Shown one piece after another: positions 7,106-11,617 of a stretch of 11,617 nt of DNA (positions are counted from its first letter, which is position 1; each line of letters begins with the position of its first letter). The stretch is from an uncultured Actinomycetes bacterium. Lineage in GTDB: Bacteria; Actinomycetota; Actinomycetes; S36-B12. The stretch spans positions 1 through 11,617 of the forward strand of contig CAIXFB010000303.1 of the NCBI GenBank assembly GCA_903918595.1. Reading direction: 5' to 3'. The position numbers and the translations under genes are program-made. The notes beneath the pieces were generated by a model. The model had not been told where the DNA came from and made no database searches. It worked only from the letters and a program-made list of their open reading frames with translations.

Positions 7106-7690
7106 GTGGCTGTCAAGATCAAGTTGAAGCGTCTGGGCAAGATCCATGCACCCCAGTACCGAATTGTTATTGCTGACTCCCGCACAGCGCGCAACGGTCG
7201 CGCCATTGAGGAGATCGGCATCTACCAGCCGATGGACAACCCCAGCGTTATCCGCGTTGATTCAGAGCGTGTGCAGTATTGGCTTGGGGTAGGCGCACAG
7301 CCGACCGAAGCCGTCGCGGCAATCTTGCGAGTCACCGGTGACTGGCAGAAGTTCAAGGGCCTGCCAGGCGCCGAAGGCACTCTTCAGGTGGCCGAGCCCA
7401 AGCCGAGCAAGTCAATCGCTTTTGCGGCTGCCGCTCAAGAAGCCGCTGCTGAGCCCAAGACTCCAGCCAAGAAGGTCAAGGCCGTTGTTGAAGAGGTCGC
7501 GGTCAAGGTCGAAGATGCCGCTGAAACAGTCGTAGACAAAGTCGAGGACGTCGTTGAAGACGTTGTGGACAAGGTCGAAGAAATTGCAGAAGACGTAGCC
7601 CACAAGTTTGAAGAAGCGGCGCACTCGATTGCTGAGAAGGTCGAGGAGCTTGTGCATCACGAGACTCCCGCCGAGGAAAAGTCCGAGTAA
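7106..7690 (+). CDS. rpsP: 30S ribosomal protein bS16 with long repeat-bearing C-terminal extension
   Basis: bS16 is an early-assembly protein of the small ribosomal subunit that binds 16S rRNA. The N-terminal core (about 1-85) is canonical: MAVKIKLKRLGKIHAPQYRI, then VIADSRTARNGRAIEEIG and AQPTEAVAAIL. The product is 194 residues, against 80-90 for the E. coli-type protein. The extra part is an Ala/Pro/Lys linker (about 95-126) and five consecutive 11-residue repeats (127-181), followed by an acidic end. Actinobacterial S16 proteins often carry Ala/Lys/Glu-rich tails, but this one is long and regular. The GTG start gives the family N-terminus exactly; AGGAG (7089-7093) lies 12 bases upstream, rather far. 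The stop overlaps the next start (TAATG). The gene opens the rpsP-khpA-rimM-trmD operon. Confidence 0.96.
   Translation: MAVKIKLKRLGKIHAPQYRIVIADSRTARNGRAIEEIGIYQPMDNPSVIRVDSERVQYWLGVGAQPTEAVAAILRVTGDWQKFKGLPGAEGTLQVAEPKPSKSIAFAAAAQEAAAEPKTPAKKVKAVVEEVAVKVEDAAETVVDKVEDVVEDVVDKVEEIAEDVAHKFEEAAHSIAEKVEELVHHETPAEEKSE
7484..7648 (+). repeat. Five tandem 33-bp units encoding 11-residue (hendecad) repeats in bS16
   Basis: Residues 127-181 of bS16 divide without gaps into five 11-mers: VVEEVAVKVED, AAETVVDKVED, VVEDVVDKVEE, IAEDVAHKFEE and AAHSIAEKVEE. The shared pattern is two small or hydrophobic residues, two mostly acidic residues, two hydrophobic or small residues, a variable residue, K, V/F, and two acidic residues. 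The DNA copies are diverged, so the protein pattern seems to be under selection. Such 11-residue periodicity is known from amphipathic or right-handed coiled-coil helices (LEA group 3, apolipoprotein and synuclein-like repeats). The function here is unknown. Confidence 0.8.
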
Positions 7691-7929
7691 TGCTCGACGA
7701 AGCGTTGGCACACCTTGTCCGCGGGATTGTGGACAATCCTGACGACGTCTCCGTGAGTTCACGCAGCGGGAAGCGTGGACCTACCTTGAACGTAACGGTC
7801 CATCCTGAAGACATGGGTCGAGTGATTGGTCGCAATGGTCGCACCGCCACAGCGCTGCGCACCGTTGTGACTGCCTTGAATGACGGTCGGGGAATGCGCA
7901 TCGATTTCCTCGACGTCGACGGCAGGTAG
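7690..7929 (+). CDS. khpA: KH-domain RNA-binding protein KhpA (YlqC family)
   Basis: This is a small single-KH-domain RNA-binding protein of 79 residues, the usual size for the KhpA/YlqC family. The family is characteristically encoded between rpsP and rimM. It starts MLDEALAHLVRGIVDNPDDV, which matches the family's N-terminal helix. The RNA-binding GxxG loop is GRNG (47-50) within GRVIGRNGRTATALRTVV. In Firmicutes KhpA pairs with KhpB (Jag) and affects cell elongation and mRNA levels; whether that holds in this lineage is not shown here. Its ATG overlaps the rpsP stop (TAATG), so it is probably translated by coupling. rimM begins 8 bases after its stop. Confidence 0.93.
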   Translation: MLDEALAHLVRGIVDNPDDVSVSSRSGKRGPTLNVTVHPEDMGRVIGRNGRTATALRTVVTALNDGRGMRIDFLDVDGR

Positions 7930-7937
7930 CTTCCTCG

Positions 7938-8444
7938 GTGCGTGTTGTCGTCGGACGGATTGGTCGTCCGCATGGGATTCGTGGCCAGGTAACTGTTGAA
8001 CCTCGAACCGATGAGCCTGATCAGCGTTTCGCGGCGGGATCCCGGCTGCTCATCGCCAATACCGACGACGTGTTAGTGGTGTCGGCGATGCATTGGCATT
8101 CGGGGCGCTTGCTCTTGACCATCGAAGGCGTTGACGATCGCAACGGGGCTGAAGCACTTCGCGACACGATCGTGGAAGTTGATCGCGATCCGTTGGAGCT
8201 CCCCGAGGAGCCGGGTGAATATTTCGACTCTCAATTGGTTGGATGCCAAGTATTTGACGCAGCGGGGCTTGATCTTGGTGAAGTCACCGATGTGGTGCAT
8301 CTACCAAGTCAGGATCTACTCTCAGTCACTTCGGCAAGTGGACGAGAATTCATGATTCCGTTCATCGAGCAGTTTGTTCCCGAAGTAGACATTGCGGCAA
8401 AACGCATTCAGGTAACACCGCCACCTGGACTCTTGGACGAGTAA
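7938..8444 (+). CDS. rimM: Ribosome maturation factor RimM
   Basis: RimM assists late 30S assembly by binding uS19 and helping the 16S rRNA 3' domain mature. The product is 168 residues, normal for the family. The N-terminal domain opens with VVVGRIGRPHGIRGQVTV, the family signature, and runs to about residue 85. The PRC-barrel domain follows from about residue 92, beginning with GEYFDSQLVGCQVFD and containing GREFMIPFIEQFVPEVD. The GTG start directly precedes the signature; a weak purine-rich site (CAGG near 7923-7926) lies 11 bases before it. The stop overlaps the trmD start (TAATG), the usual tight rimM-trmD linkage. Confidence 0.95.
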   Translation: MRVVVGRIGRPHGIRGQVTVEPRTDEPDQRFAAGSRLLIANTDDVLVVSAMHWHSGRLLLTIEGVDDRNGAEALRDTIVEVDRDPLELPEEPGEYFDSQLVGCQVFDAAGLDLGEVTDVVHLPSQDLLSVTSASGREFMIPFIEQFVPEVDIAAKRIQVTPPPGLLDE

Positions 8445-9166
8445 TGCGGATCGACGTGGTCACGATCTTCCCGCAGTACCTCGATGCTTTGCGCATCTCG
8501 CTGATTGGTAGAGCCACTGGTGCTGGGCTCATCGATCTCCATGTGCACGACCTCCGTGAGTGGACCAATGACCGACACCGCACGGTGGATGACACCCCCT
8601 ACGGTGGCGGTCCGGGAATGGTCATGAGTCCCGAACCATGGGGGGCTGCACTTGATGATGTTCGGGCGAGGGCCGATGCTGCGCCATTGCTGGTAATCCC
8701 AACGCCGTCCGGGACGCGTTTCACGCAGTCCACTGCCGCTGCGTGGTCCGGCGTGCCTCGGCTGGTCTTTGCGTGTGGGCGTTATGAGGGAATAGACAGC
8801 CGTGTTGCGCAGCATTACAGCAACGCACCTGACTGGCAGGGCGTAGCCGAAGTGAGCATCGGTGACTATGTGCTGGCAGGTGGCGAAGCCGCAGTGTTGG
8901 TCATTGTGGAGGCACTAGGCCGGTTGATCCCCGGAGTACTGGGAAATCAAGAAAGTGCGGCTGACGATTCTTTTGCGCCAGGAGCCATGGCCGATCTCGT
9001 CGAAGGACCGGTTTTCACCAAGCCGGTCAATTGGCGAGGGCTTGAGGTCCCCGAAGTACTGCTCAGCGGGCACCATGGCCAGATCGCTACCTGGCGTGCT
9101 GCGGAGGCAGAACGTCGCACTGTGCAGATGCGCCCCGATCTCCTCCCAGATCCCCCCGAAGCCTGA
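8444..9166 (+). CDS. trmD: tRNA (guanine-N1-)-methyltransferase TrmD
   Basis: TrmD uses S-adenosylmethionine to make m1G37 next to the anticodon, which prevents +1 frameshifting. The product is 240 residues, standard length, and is a SPOUT-class trefoil-knot enzyme acting as a dimer. It starts MRIDVVTIFPQYLDALRISL. Motifs are DDTPYGGGPGMVM (49-61), CGRYEGID (111-118) and SIGDYVLAGGE (138-148) of the AdoMet-binding knot. The C-terminal tRNA-binding part has VPEVLLSGHHGQIATWR. The position that holds catalytic Asp in the E. coli and Haemophilus enzymes (LLDCP) is E187 here (LVEGP). As far as I recall this is common in Gram-positive TrmD, so loss of activity is not implied. The gene is coupled to rimM by a TAATG overlap. 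A stem-loop follows 12 bases after the stop. Confidence 0.96.
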   Translation: MRIDVVTIFPQYLDALRISLIGRATGAGLIDLHVHDLREWTNDRHRTVDDTPYGGGPGMVMSPEPWGAALDDVRARADAAPLLVIPTPSGTRFTQSTAAAWSGVPRLVFACGRYEGIDSRVAQHYSNAPDWQGVAEVSIGDYVLAGGEAAVLVIVEALGRLIPGVLGNQESAADDSFAPGAMADLVEGPVFTKPVNWRGLEVPEVLLSGHHGQIATWRAAEAERRTVQMRPDLLPDPPEA

Positions 9167-9178
9167 CAGCTATTCGCA

Positions 9179-9200
9179 GGCTGCCTGCCAGCAGACAGCC
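9179..9200 (+). terminator. Stem-loop after trmD (possible terminator or attenuator)
   Basis: The arms GGCTG and CAGCC pair over five bases, then one C-A mismatch, then three more pairs (CTG/CAG) around a four-base loop. It starts 12 bases after the trmD stop. There is no T-tract after it (AGATAGATAG follows), so a classical intrinsic terminator is not supported. Actinobacteria can use hairpins without T-runs, and it could equally be an RNA-processing or leader element that separates trmD from rplS expression. Confidence 0.35.
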
Positions 9201-9218
9201 AGATAGATAGCCGGATAG

Positions 9219-9239
9219 TTGGACTGGATTTCGGTCCAA
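9219..9239 (+). promoter_or_regulatory. Inverted repeat abutting the ribosome site of the first rplS leader ORF
   Basis: TTGGAC (9219-9224) and GTCCAA (9234-9239) are perfect six-base arms with a nine-base loop. The last two bases of the 3' arm belong to the AAAGGAG (9238-9244) that precedes the ATG at 9249. A hairpin here would partly cover that ribosome binding site. It is a plausible translation-control element, read by eye only. A poor promoter match (CAGACA at 9192, GATAGT at 9215, 17 bases apart) would start transcription inside or just before it. Confidence 0.35.
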
Positions 9240-9248
9240 AGGAGCCAT

Positions 9249-9311
9249 ATGGCAGACTCAGGGGGCTTCGCGAGCGGAGATCTGCCACAGGGGACCTGTT
9301 TTCGCGAGTAA
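9249..9311 (+). CDS. Putative 20-residue leader ORF 1 upstream of rplS
   Basis: ATG 9249 opens a 20-codon frame that starts MADSGGFASGDLPQGTC and ends with TAA at 9309-9311. It is preceded by AAAGGAG (9238-9244), the best ribosome binding site in the window, with a rather short 4-base gap. Its stop overlaps the start of a second small ORF in the TAATG arrangement used by four annotated gene pairs here (amt/glnB, rpsP/khpA, rimM/trmD and lepB1/lepB2). The start codon lies in the palindrome GCCATATGGC (9244-9253), and the ORF contains several inverted repeats. I recognise no family. It could be a leader peptide for rplS expression, a real micro-protein, or chance; the strong ribosome site is the main support. 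Confidence 0.4.
   Translation: MADSGGFASGDLPQGTCFRE
9250..9307 (+). promoter_or_regulatory. Inverted-repeat-rich segment, possible structured rplS leader RNA
   Basis: TGGCAGA (9250-9256) pairs perfectly with TCTGCCA (9281-9287) and would involve two bases of the leader ATG. A smaller GCTTCGCGAGC fold sits inside that loop. ACAGG (9287-9291) pairs with CCTGT (9295-9299) over a three-base loop and is followed by a short T-run (9299-9302), weakly terminator-like. TTCGCGAG occurs twice (9267-9274 and 9301-9308); its core TCGCGA is self-complementary, so the two copies could also pair with each other. Overlapping alternatives of this kind suggest, but do not prove, a regulatory RNA. Firmicutes have a known L19 leader; I cannot say whether this resembles it. 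Confidence 0.35.
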
Positions 9312-9391
9312 TGAACCACACGCACGATTCTTGGTCCACCTACCTAACCGTGGGCGACCTGTGGCGCTTGCAGGAAGAGAAACTGACATGA
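9311..9391 (+). CDS. Putative 26-residue leader ORF 2, overlapping the rplS start
   Basis: ATG 9311 overlaps the stop of leader ORF 1 (TAATG) and opens 26 codons, starting MNHTHDSWSTYLTVGDLW, that end in TGA 9389-9391. That stop overlaps the rplS ATG as ATGA. The three frames (ORF 1, ORF 2, rplS) are all different, so this is not an N-terminal extension of L19. ORF 2 has no ribosome site of its own beyond the end of ORF 1 and would depend on re-initiation. The rplS ribosome site (AGGA at 9372-9375) lies inside it, so ribosomes translating ORF 2 would clear that region. No family is recognised. Coupling is inferred from geometry only. Confidence 0.33.
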   Translation: MNHTHDSWSTYLTVGDLWRLQEEKLT

Positions 9392-9750
9392 AGACTCTCG
9401 ACTCGATCGATTCGGCTTCTCTGAAGACCGACATCCCGTCCTTCCGCGCCGGCGACACCTTGAAGGTGCACGTCAAGGTCGTCGAGGGAAACAAGACCCG
9501 TGTGCAGCTCTTCCAGGGTGTGGTGATTGGTCGTTCGGGTTCAGGAGTTTCTGAAACCTTCACTGTGCGCAAGGTCTCGTACGGCGTCGGCGTTGAACGA
9601 ACCTTTCCCGTACATACTCCGATTGTTGAAAAGATTGAAGTTGTGACCCGCGGTGACGTTCGGCGCGCGAAGCTCTACTACTTGCGTGAGCTCCGGGGCA
9701 AGAAGGCCAAGATCCGTGAGCGTCGCGAGATCGTCAAGACTGAAGGCTGA
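9388..9750 (+). CDS. rplS: 50S ribosomal protein bL19
   Basis: bL19 is a large-subunit protein at the 30S-50S interface. The product is 120 residues, typical. Conserved features include the stretch from FRAGDTLKVHVKVVEGNKTR, then QLFQGVVIGRSGSGVSETFTVRK, GVGVERTFPVHTP and AKLYYLRELRGKKAKIRER. The frame is open from TTG 9331, but ATG 9388 is the start because it gives the normal L19 N-terminus and follows AGGAAGAG (9372-9379), though the ribosome site core is about 12 bases away. The start overlaps the stop of an upstream mini-ORF (ATGA). Unlike the tight rimM-trmD junction, it is separated from trmD by 221 bases, consistent with separate control of this protein. Confidence 0.96.
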   Translation: MKTLDSIDSASLKTDIPSFRAGDTLKVHVKVVEGNKTRVQLFQGVVIGRSGSGVSETFTVRKVSYGVGVERTFPVHTPIVEKIEVVTRGDVRRAKLYYLRELRGKKAKIRERREIVKTEG

Positions 9751-9754
9751 TCCC

Positions 9755-10426
9755 TTGGCCGATAAAGGTCGGCACGCTTGGTGGGATATCCCGGTCACCA
9801 TTGCGATAGCTGTAGGCGTGGTGCTTGTGGTGACCACGTTTTTGGTGAAGCCGTTTTCCATTCCCTCGGGATCAATGGAGAACACCCTTCAAATCGGTGA
9901 TCGAGTTCTCGTCAACCGCGCATTGATGAATTTTCGCGCACCAGAACGAGGCGACGTCGTAGTTTTTGACGGTACCGATTCATTCGTTCCTGCAAGCTCA
10001 GTTCCTGAGCGCAACCCCATCAGTGGAGCCATCGCGTGGGTTGGACAGTCCTTCGGTTTAGTCCCATCGGATAACACCGACTTCATCAAGCGGGTAATTG
10101 GGGTTGGCGGTGATCGAGTGATCTGTTGTGACACTGATGGGCGGATCACCGTGAATGGCGTTGCACTCGATGAGTCGTCCTATTTGTTTCCAGGTGATGT
10201 GCCGAGCCTTTTCGCATTCGACGTTCAGGTTCCCGAAGGGAAATTGTGGGTGATGGGTGATCATCGCTCGAACTCGGCAGACTCACGTTCACATATGGGT
10301 GATCCGGGTGGTGGTTTTGTCCCAGAGTCGAAAGTTATCGGGAGGGCCATGAATGTGCTGTGGCCCCTTGATCGCATTTCAATACTGGAGAATCCATCAA
10401 CATTCGAGGCTGTGACGGTTCGGTAA
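9755..10426 (+). CDS. lepB: Signal peptidase I (first of two tandem copies)
   Basis: This membrane-bound serine protease removes signal peptides from proteins exported by Sec or Tat. From TTG 9755 the product is 223 residues with one N-terminal transmembrane helix (about 11-33) and an extracytoplasmic catalytic domain. The Ser/Lys dyad is S40 in PSGSM and K112 in FIKRVIGVGGD. A CCDTDGR motif follows, then GDHRSNSADSR (from 168), with His in place of the usual Asn of the family's GDNR box. The frame runs upstream inside rplS (to 9653), but those residues are a shadow of rplS coding. TTG 9755 has GAAGG (9742-9746) 8 bases before it and lies 4 bases after the rplS stop. The start codon is the least certain part. 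The stop overlaps the second lepB. Confidence 0.92.
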   Translation: MADKGRHAWWDIPVTIAIAVGVVLVVTTFLVKPFSIPSGSMENTLQIGDRVLVNRALMNFRAPERGDVVVFDGTDSFVPASSVPERNPISGAIAWVGQSFGLVPSDNTDFIKRVIGVGGDRVICCDTDGRITVNGVALDESSYLFPGDVPSLFAFDVQVPEGKLWVMGDHRSNSADSRSHMGDPGGGFVPESKVIGRAMNVLWPLDRISILENPSTFEAVTVR

Positions 10427-11196
10427 TGGCGATCTCCGCCCGCGAGGATGGGAATGAGCCAGAGGGCAACCATGCCCATGAGTCAGAAAAAAAGGACGGC
10501 GGGCGCGGGCGCCACGCACGCGAGCGTTCCGATACTGGCGCATGGCGTGGGATTCGTGAATTCGTTGTCATCATTGTCATTGCCCTCATCATCTCTGCTT
10601 TTGTTCGAGCATTTCTCGTGCAGGCCTTTTATGTTCCTTCGTCGTCGATGGAATTGACCTTGGTGCCAAATGATCGGATCGTGGCATCTCGCATCACTAC
10701 TCGTATCGCTGGCGTTGATCGCGGAGAGGTTCTTGTGTTTCGCGATCCGGGCGGTTGGTTGCCAGAACCGGGTCCTGCACCAGAAGGCGTGCGCGGTGCG
10801 GTCAATTCGGTGCTCACCTTTATTGGTTTGCTGCCAAGTGACAGTGGCTCTGACCTAGTGAAGCGGGTCATTGGCATCGGCGGAGACACTATTGCCTGTT
10901 GTGACACTGATGGCCGGATTGTGCTCAATGGGGTTCCGCTGGACGAGTCCTACATACAAGGGCCGACCGATCAGGTGAGGTTCGACGTAGTGGTTCCACC
11001 AGATTCAATGTTCGTCATGGGGGACAACCGCGGCGATTCGAGAGATTCCCGTTATCACCTTGATGTTGATGGTGGAGCAGTACCAGTGAGCGCGGCAGTA
11101 GGTCGGGCAATGCTGGTGGTCTGGCCATTTGAAAACTTCGGGGTACTGTCCATCCCAAGTATTTTTGCGAATCGGGCGATCGACGCAGGTTCGTGA
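10426..11196 (+). CDS. lepB: Signal peptidase I (second tandem copy)
   Basis: This is a paralogue of the preceding gene: a type I signal peptidase of 256 residues. It has a charged, probably cytoplasmic N-terminal tail (1-44) rich in E, K, R, H and G that the first copy lacks, then one transmembrane helix (about 45-67). The dyad is S74 in PSSSM and K146 in LVKRVIGIGGD. CCDTDGR is identical in the two copies. The GDNRGDSRDSR box has the consensus Asn. Outside the motifs the copies differ substantially, so duplication is old. Tandem lepB genes next to rplS are a known actinobacterial arrangement (Streptomyces has a longer cluster). ATG 10426 overlaps the previous stop (TAATG), indicating coupled translation. 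Seven consecutive A residues occur in the N-terminal tail coding region. Confidence 0.94.
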   Translation: MAISAREDGNEPEGNHAHESEKKDGGRGRHARERSDTGAWRGIREFVVIIVIALIISAFVRAFLVQAFYVPSSSMELTLVPNDRIVASRITTRIAGVDRGEVLVFRDPGGWLPEPGPAPEGVRGAVNSVLTFIGLLPSDSGSDLVKRVIGIGGDTIACCDTDGRIVLNGVPLDESYIQGPTDQVRFDVVVPPDSMFVMGDNRGDSRDSRYHLDVDGGAVPVSAAVGRAMLVVWPFENFGVLSIPSIFANRAIDAGS

Positions 11197-11201
11197 GAGC
11201 T

Positions 11202-11617
11202 ATGCCAGACCTATCTCTCGAATACATGTTGATGAGTTCACCTCATCGGTCATTAATCGGCATTGATGAAGTGGGTCGCGGTGCACTTGCTGGGCCCGTC
11301 ACAGTAGGCGGTGTCCGAATCGGGCAGGCTAGCGGTGTTGCACCTGCTGGCATCGATGACTCGAAGCGTCTGAGTTCGCGCAGAAGAGTCGAACTTGTTC
11401 CACATATTCTCAATTGGGCTGAAGCGTGGTCGATAGCGCATATTCCCGCCATCGTCATCGATCGCATTGGAATCATGAGAGCCCTCGCTCTTGGCGCTCA
11501 CGAGGTGTGTCGAAATCTCATGGGTGGCGAATCCGGGTGGATTCTGCTTGACGGAGATCGTGATTATGTCTCTCCGAAAATGGATGCAGCGAGCGCTGCG
11601 AATTGGCACGTTGCGAC
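11202..11617 (+). CDS. rnhB: Ribonuclease HII (3' partial)
   Basis: RNase HII cleaves the RNA strand of RNA-DNA hybrids and starts removal of misincorporated ribonucleotides. The first 138 residues are visible before the window ends. The signature GIDEVGRGALAGPVTVG carries catalytic D22 and E23. DDSKRLSSRRR is the conserved DSK(K/R)L loop, IDRIGIMRALALGA is the substrate-contact helix, and LLDGDRD holds D117, the expected third carboxylate. The fourth catalytic Asp would lie just beyond the window. I chose ATG 11202, 5 bases after the lepB stop. GTG 11193, overlapping that stop as GTGA, is in the same frame and is an equally possible start adding three residues. Placement after lepB is usual in actinobacteria. 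Confidence 0.95.
   Translation, partial: MPDLSLEYMLMSSPHRSLIGIDEVGRGALAGPVTVGGVRIGQASGVAPAGIDDSKRLSSRRRVELVPHILNWAEAWSIAHIPAIVIDRIGIMRALALGAHEVCRNLMGGESGWILLDGDRDYVSPKMDAASAANWHVA

Noticed and set aside
6479..7147. 222-codon minus-strand frame over the ffh 3' end, the ffh-rpsP gap and the rpsP start
   Set aside because: Proline and glycine repeats in it are the antisense of the ffh Gly-Met-Pro tail. It runs through the rpsP start and has no ribosome site or family signature.
9002..9004. Glu (E187) at the TrmD position of the catalytic Asp
   Set aside because: Considered as a sign of an inactive enzyme. The LxEGP/LLEHP form is, to my knowledge, common in Gram-positive TrmD, and all other motifs are intact, so I do not regard it as anomalous.
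9201..9218. AGATAGATAG and GGATAG mini-repeats downstream of the trmD stem-loop
   Set aside because: The repeat is only two to three short units, too small to be meaningful without conservation data.
9331..9387. N-terminal extension of rplS from TTG 9331
   Set aside because: The extra 19 residues do not resemble L19, TTG has no ribosome site, and ATG 9388 gives the normal family start.
9653..9754. Upstream extension of the first lepB inside rplS
   Set aside because: The residues are Arg/Ser-rich and derive from rplS codons in another frame. TTG 9755 with GAAGG upstream places the membrane helix normally near the N-terminus.
1..11617. Mobile elements, CRISPR, tRNA or rRNA genes
   Set aside because: I looked for terminal inverted repeats, transposase motifs, regular spacer repeats and tRNA-like clover-leaf sequences and saw none. 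The region is contiguous conserved housekeeping synteny.

Overview
The window is a chromosomal housekeeping segment of an actinobacterium (Actinomycetota). The evidence is gene order and protein character. ftsY, then amt-glnB-glnD, then ffh, rpsP, a KH-domain gene, rimM, trmD, rplS, two type I signal peptidase genes and rnhB is the order seen in Streptomyces, Frankia and their relatives. The base composition is GC-rich but not extreme, GTG and TTG starts occur, and a GlnR-type operator lies upstream of amt. I see no mobile element, CRISPR array, tRNA or rRNA. All recognised genes are on the + strand.

Layout. (1) 2-1219: ftsY, the SRP receptor, with its N-terminus probably cut by the window edge. 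(2) 1220-1353: a regulatory gap with GlnR-like GTnAC-N6-GAAAC boxes. (3) 1354-5308: a nitrogen cassette of ammonium transporter (amt), PII protein (glnB/glnK) and PII nucleotidyltransferase (glnD). (4) 5379-6926: ffh, the SRP GTPase that partners FtsY, behind a plausible sigma70-type promoter. (5) 7106-9166: a compact translation operon of rpsP, khpA, rimM and trmD. (6) 9167-9387: a 221-base trmD-rplS gap with several inverted repeats and two short tandem ORFs. The ORFs overlap each other (TAATG) and then overlap the rplS start (ATGA). (7) 9388-11196: rplS and two tandem, divergent signal peptidase I genes. (8) 11202 to the end: rnhB, cut by the right edge.

How the genes work together. FtsY and Ffh target nascent membrane and secreted proteins to the translocon, and the two signal peptidases remove signal peptides afterwards. 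rpsP, rimM, trmD, rplS and khpA encode ribosomal proteins, a 30S maturation factor, a tRNA m1G37 methyltransferase and an RNA-binding KH protein. Amt, PII and GlnD form an ammonium uptake and nitrogen-sensing unit that is probably under GlnR control.

Almost everything is conventional. The points that deserve a second look are the rplS leader (tandem coupled mini-ORFs plus RNA structure), the five perfectly phased 11-residue repeats in an unusually long C-terminal extension of ribosomal protein bS16, and the GlnR operator arrangement (boxes 31 and 22 bp apart) in front of amt. All of these are read by eye from sequence and none has been tested.
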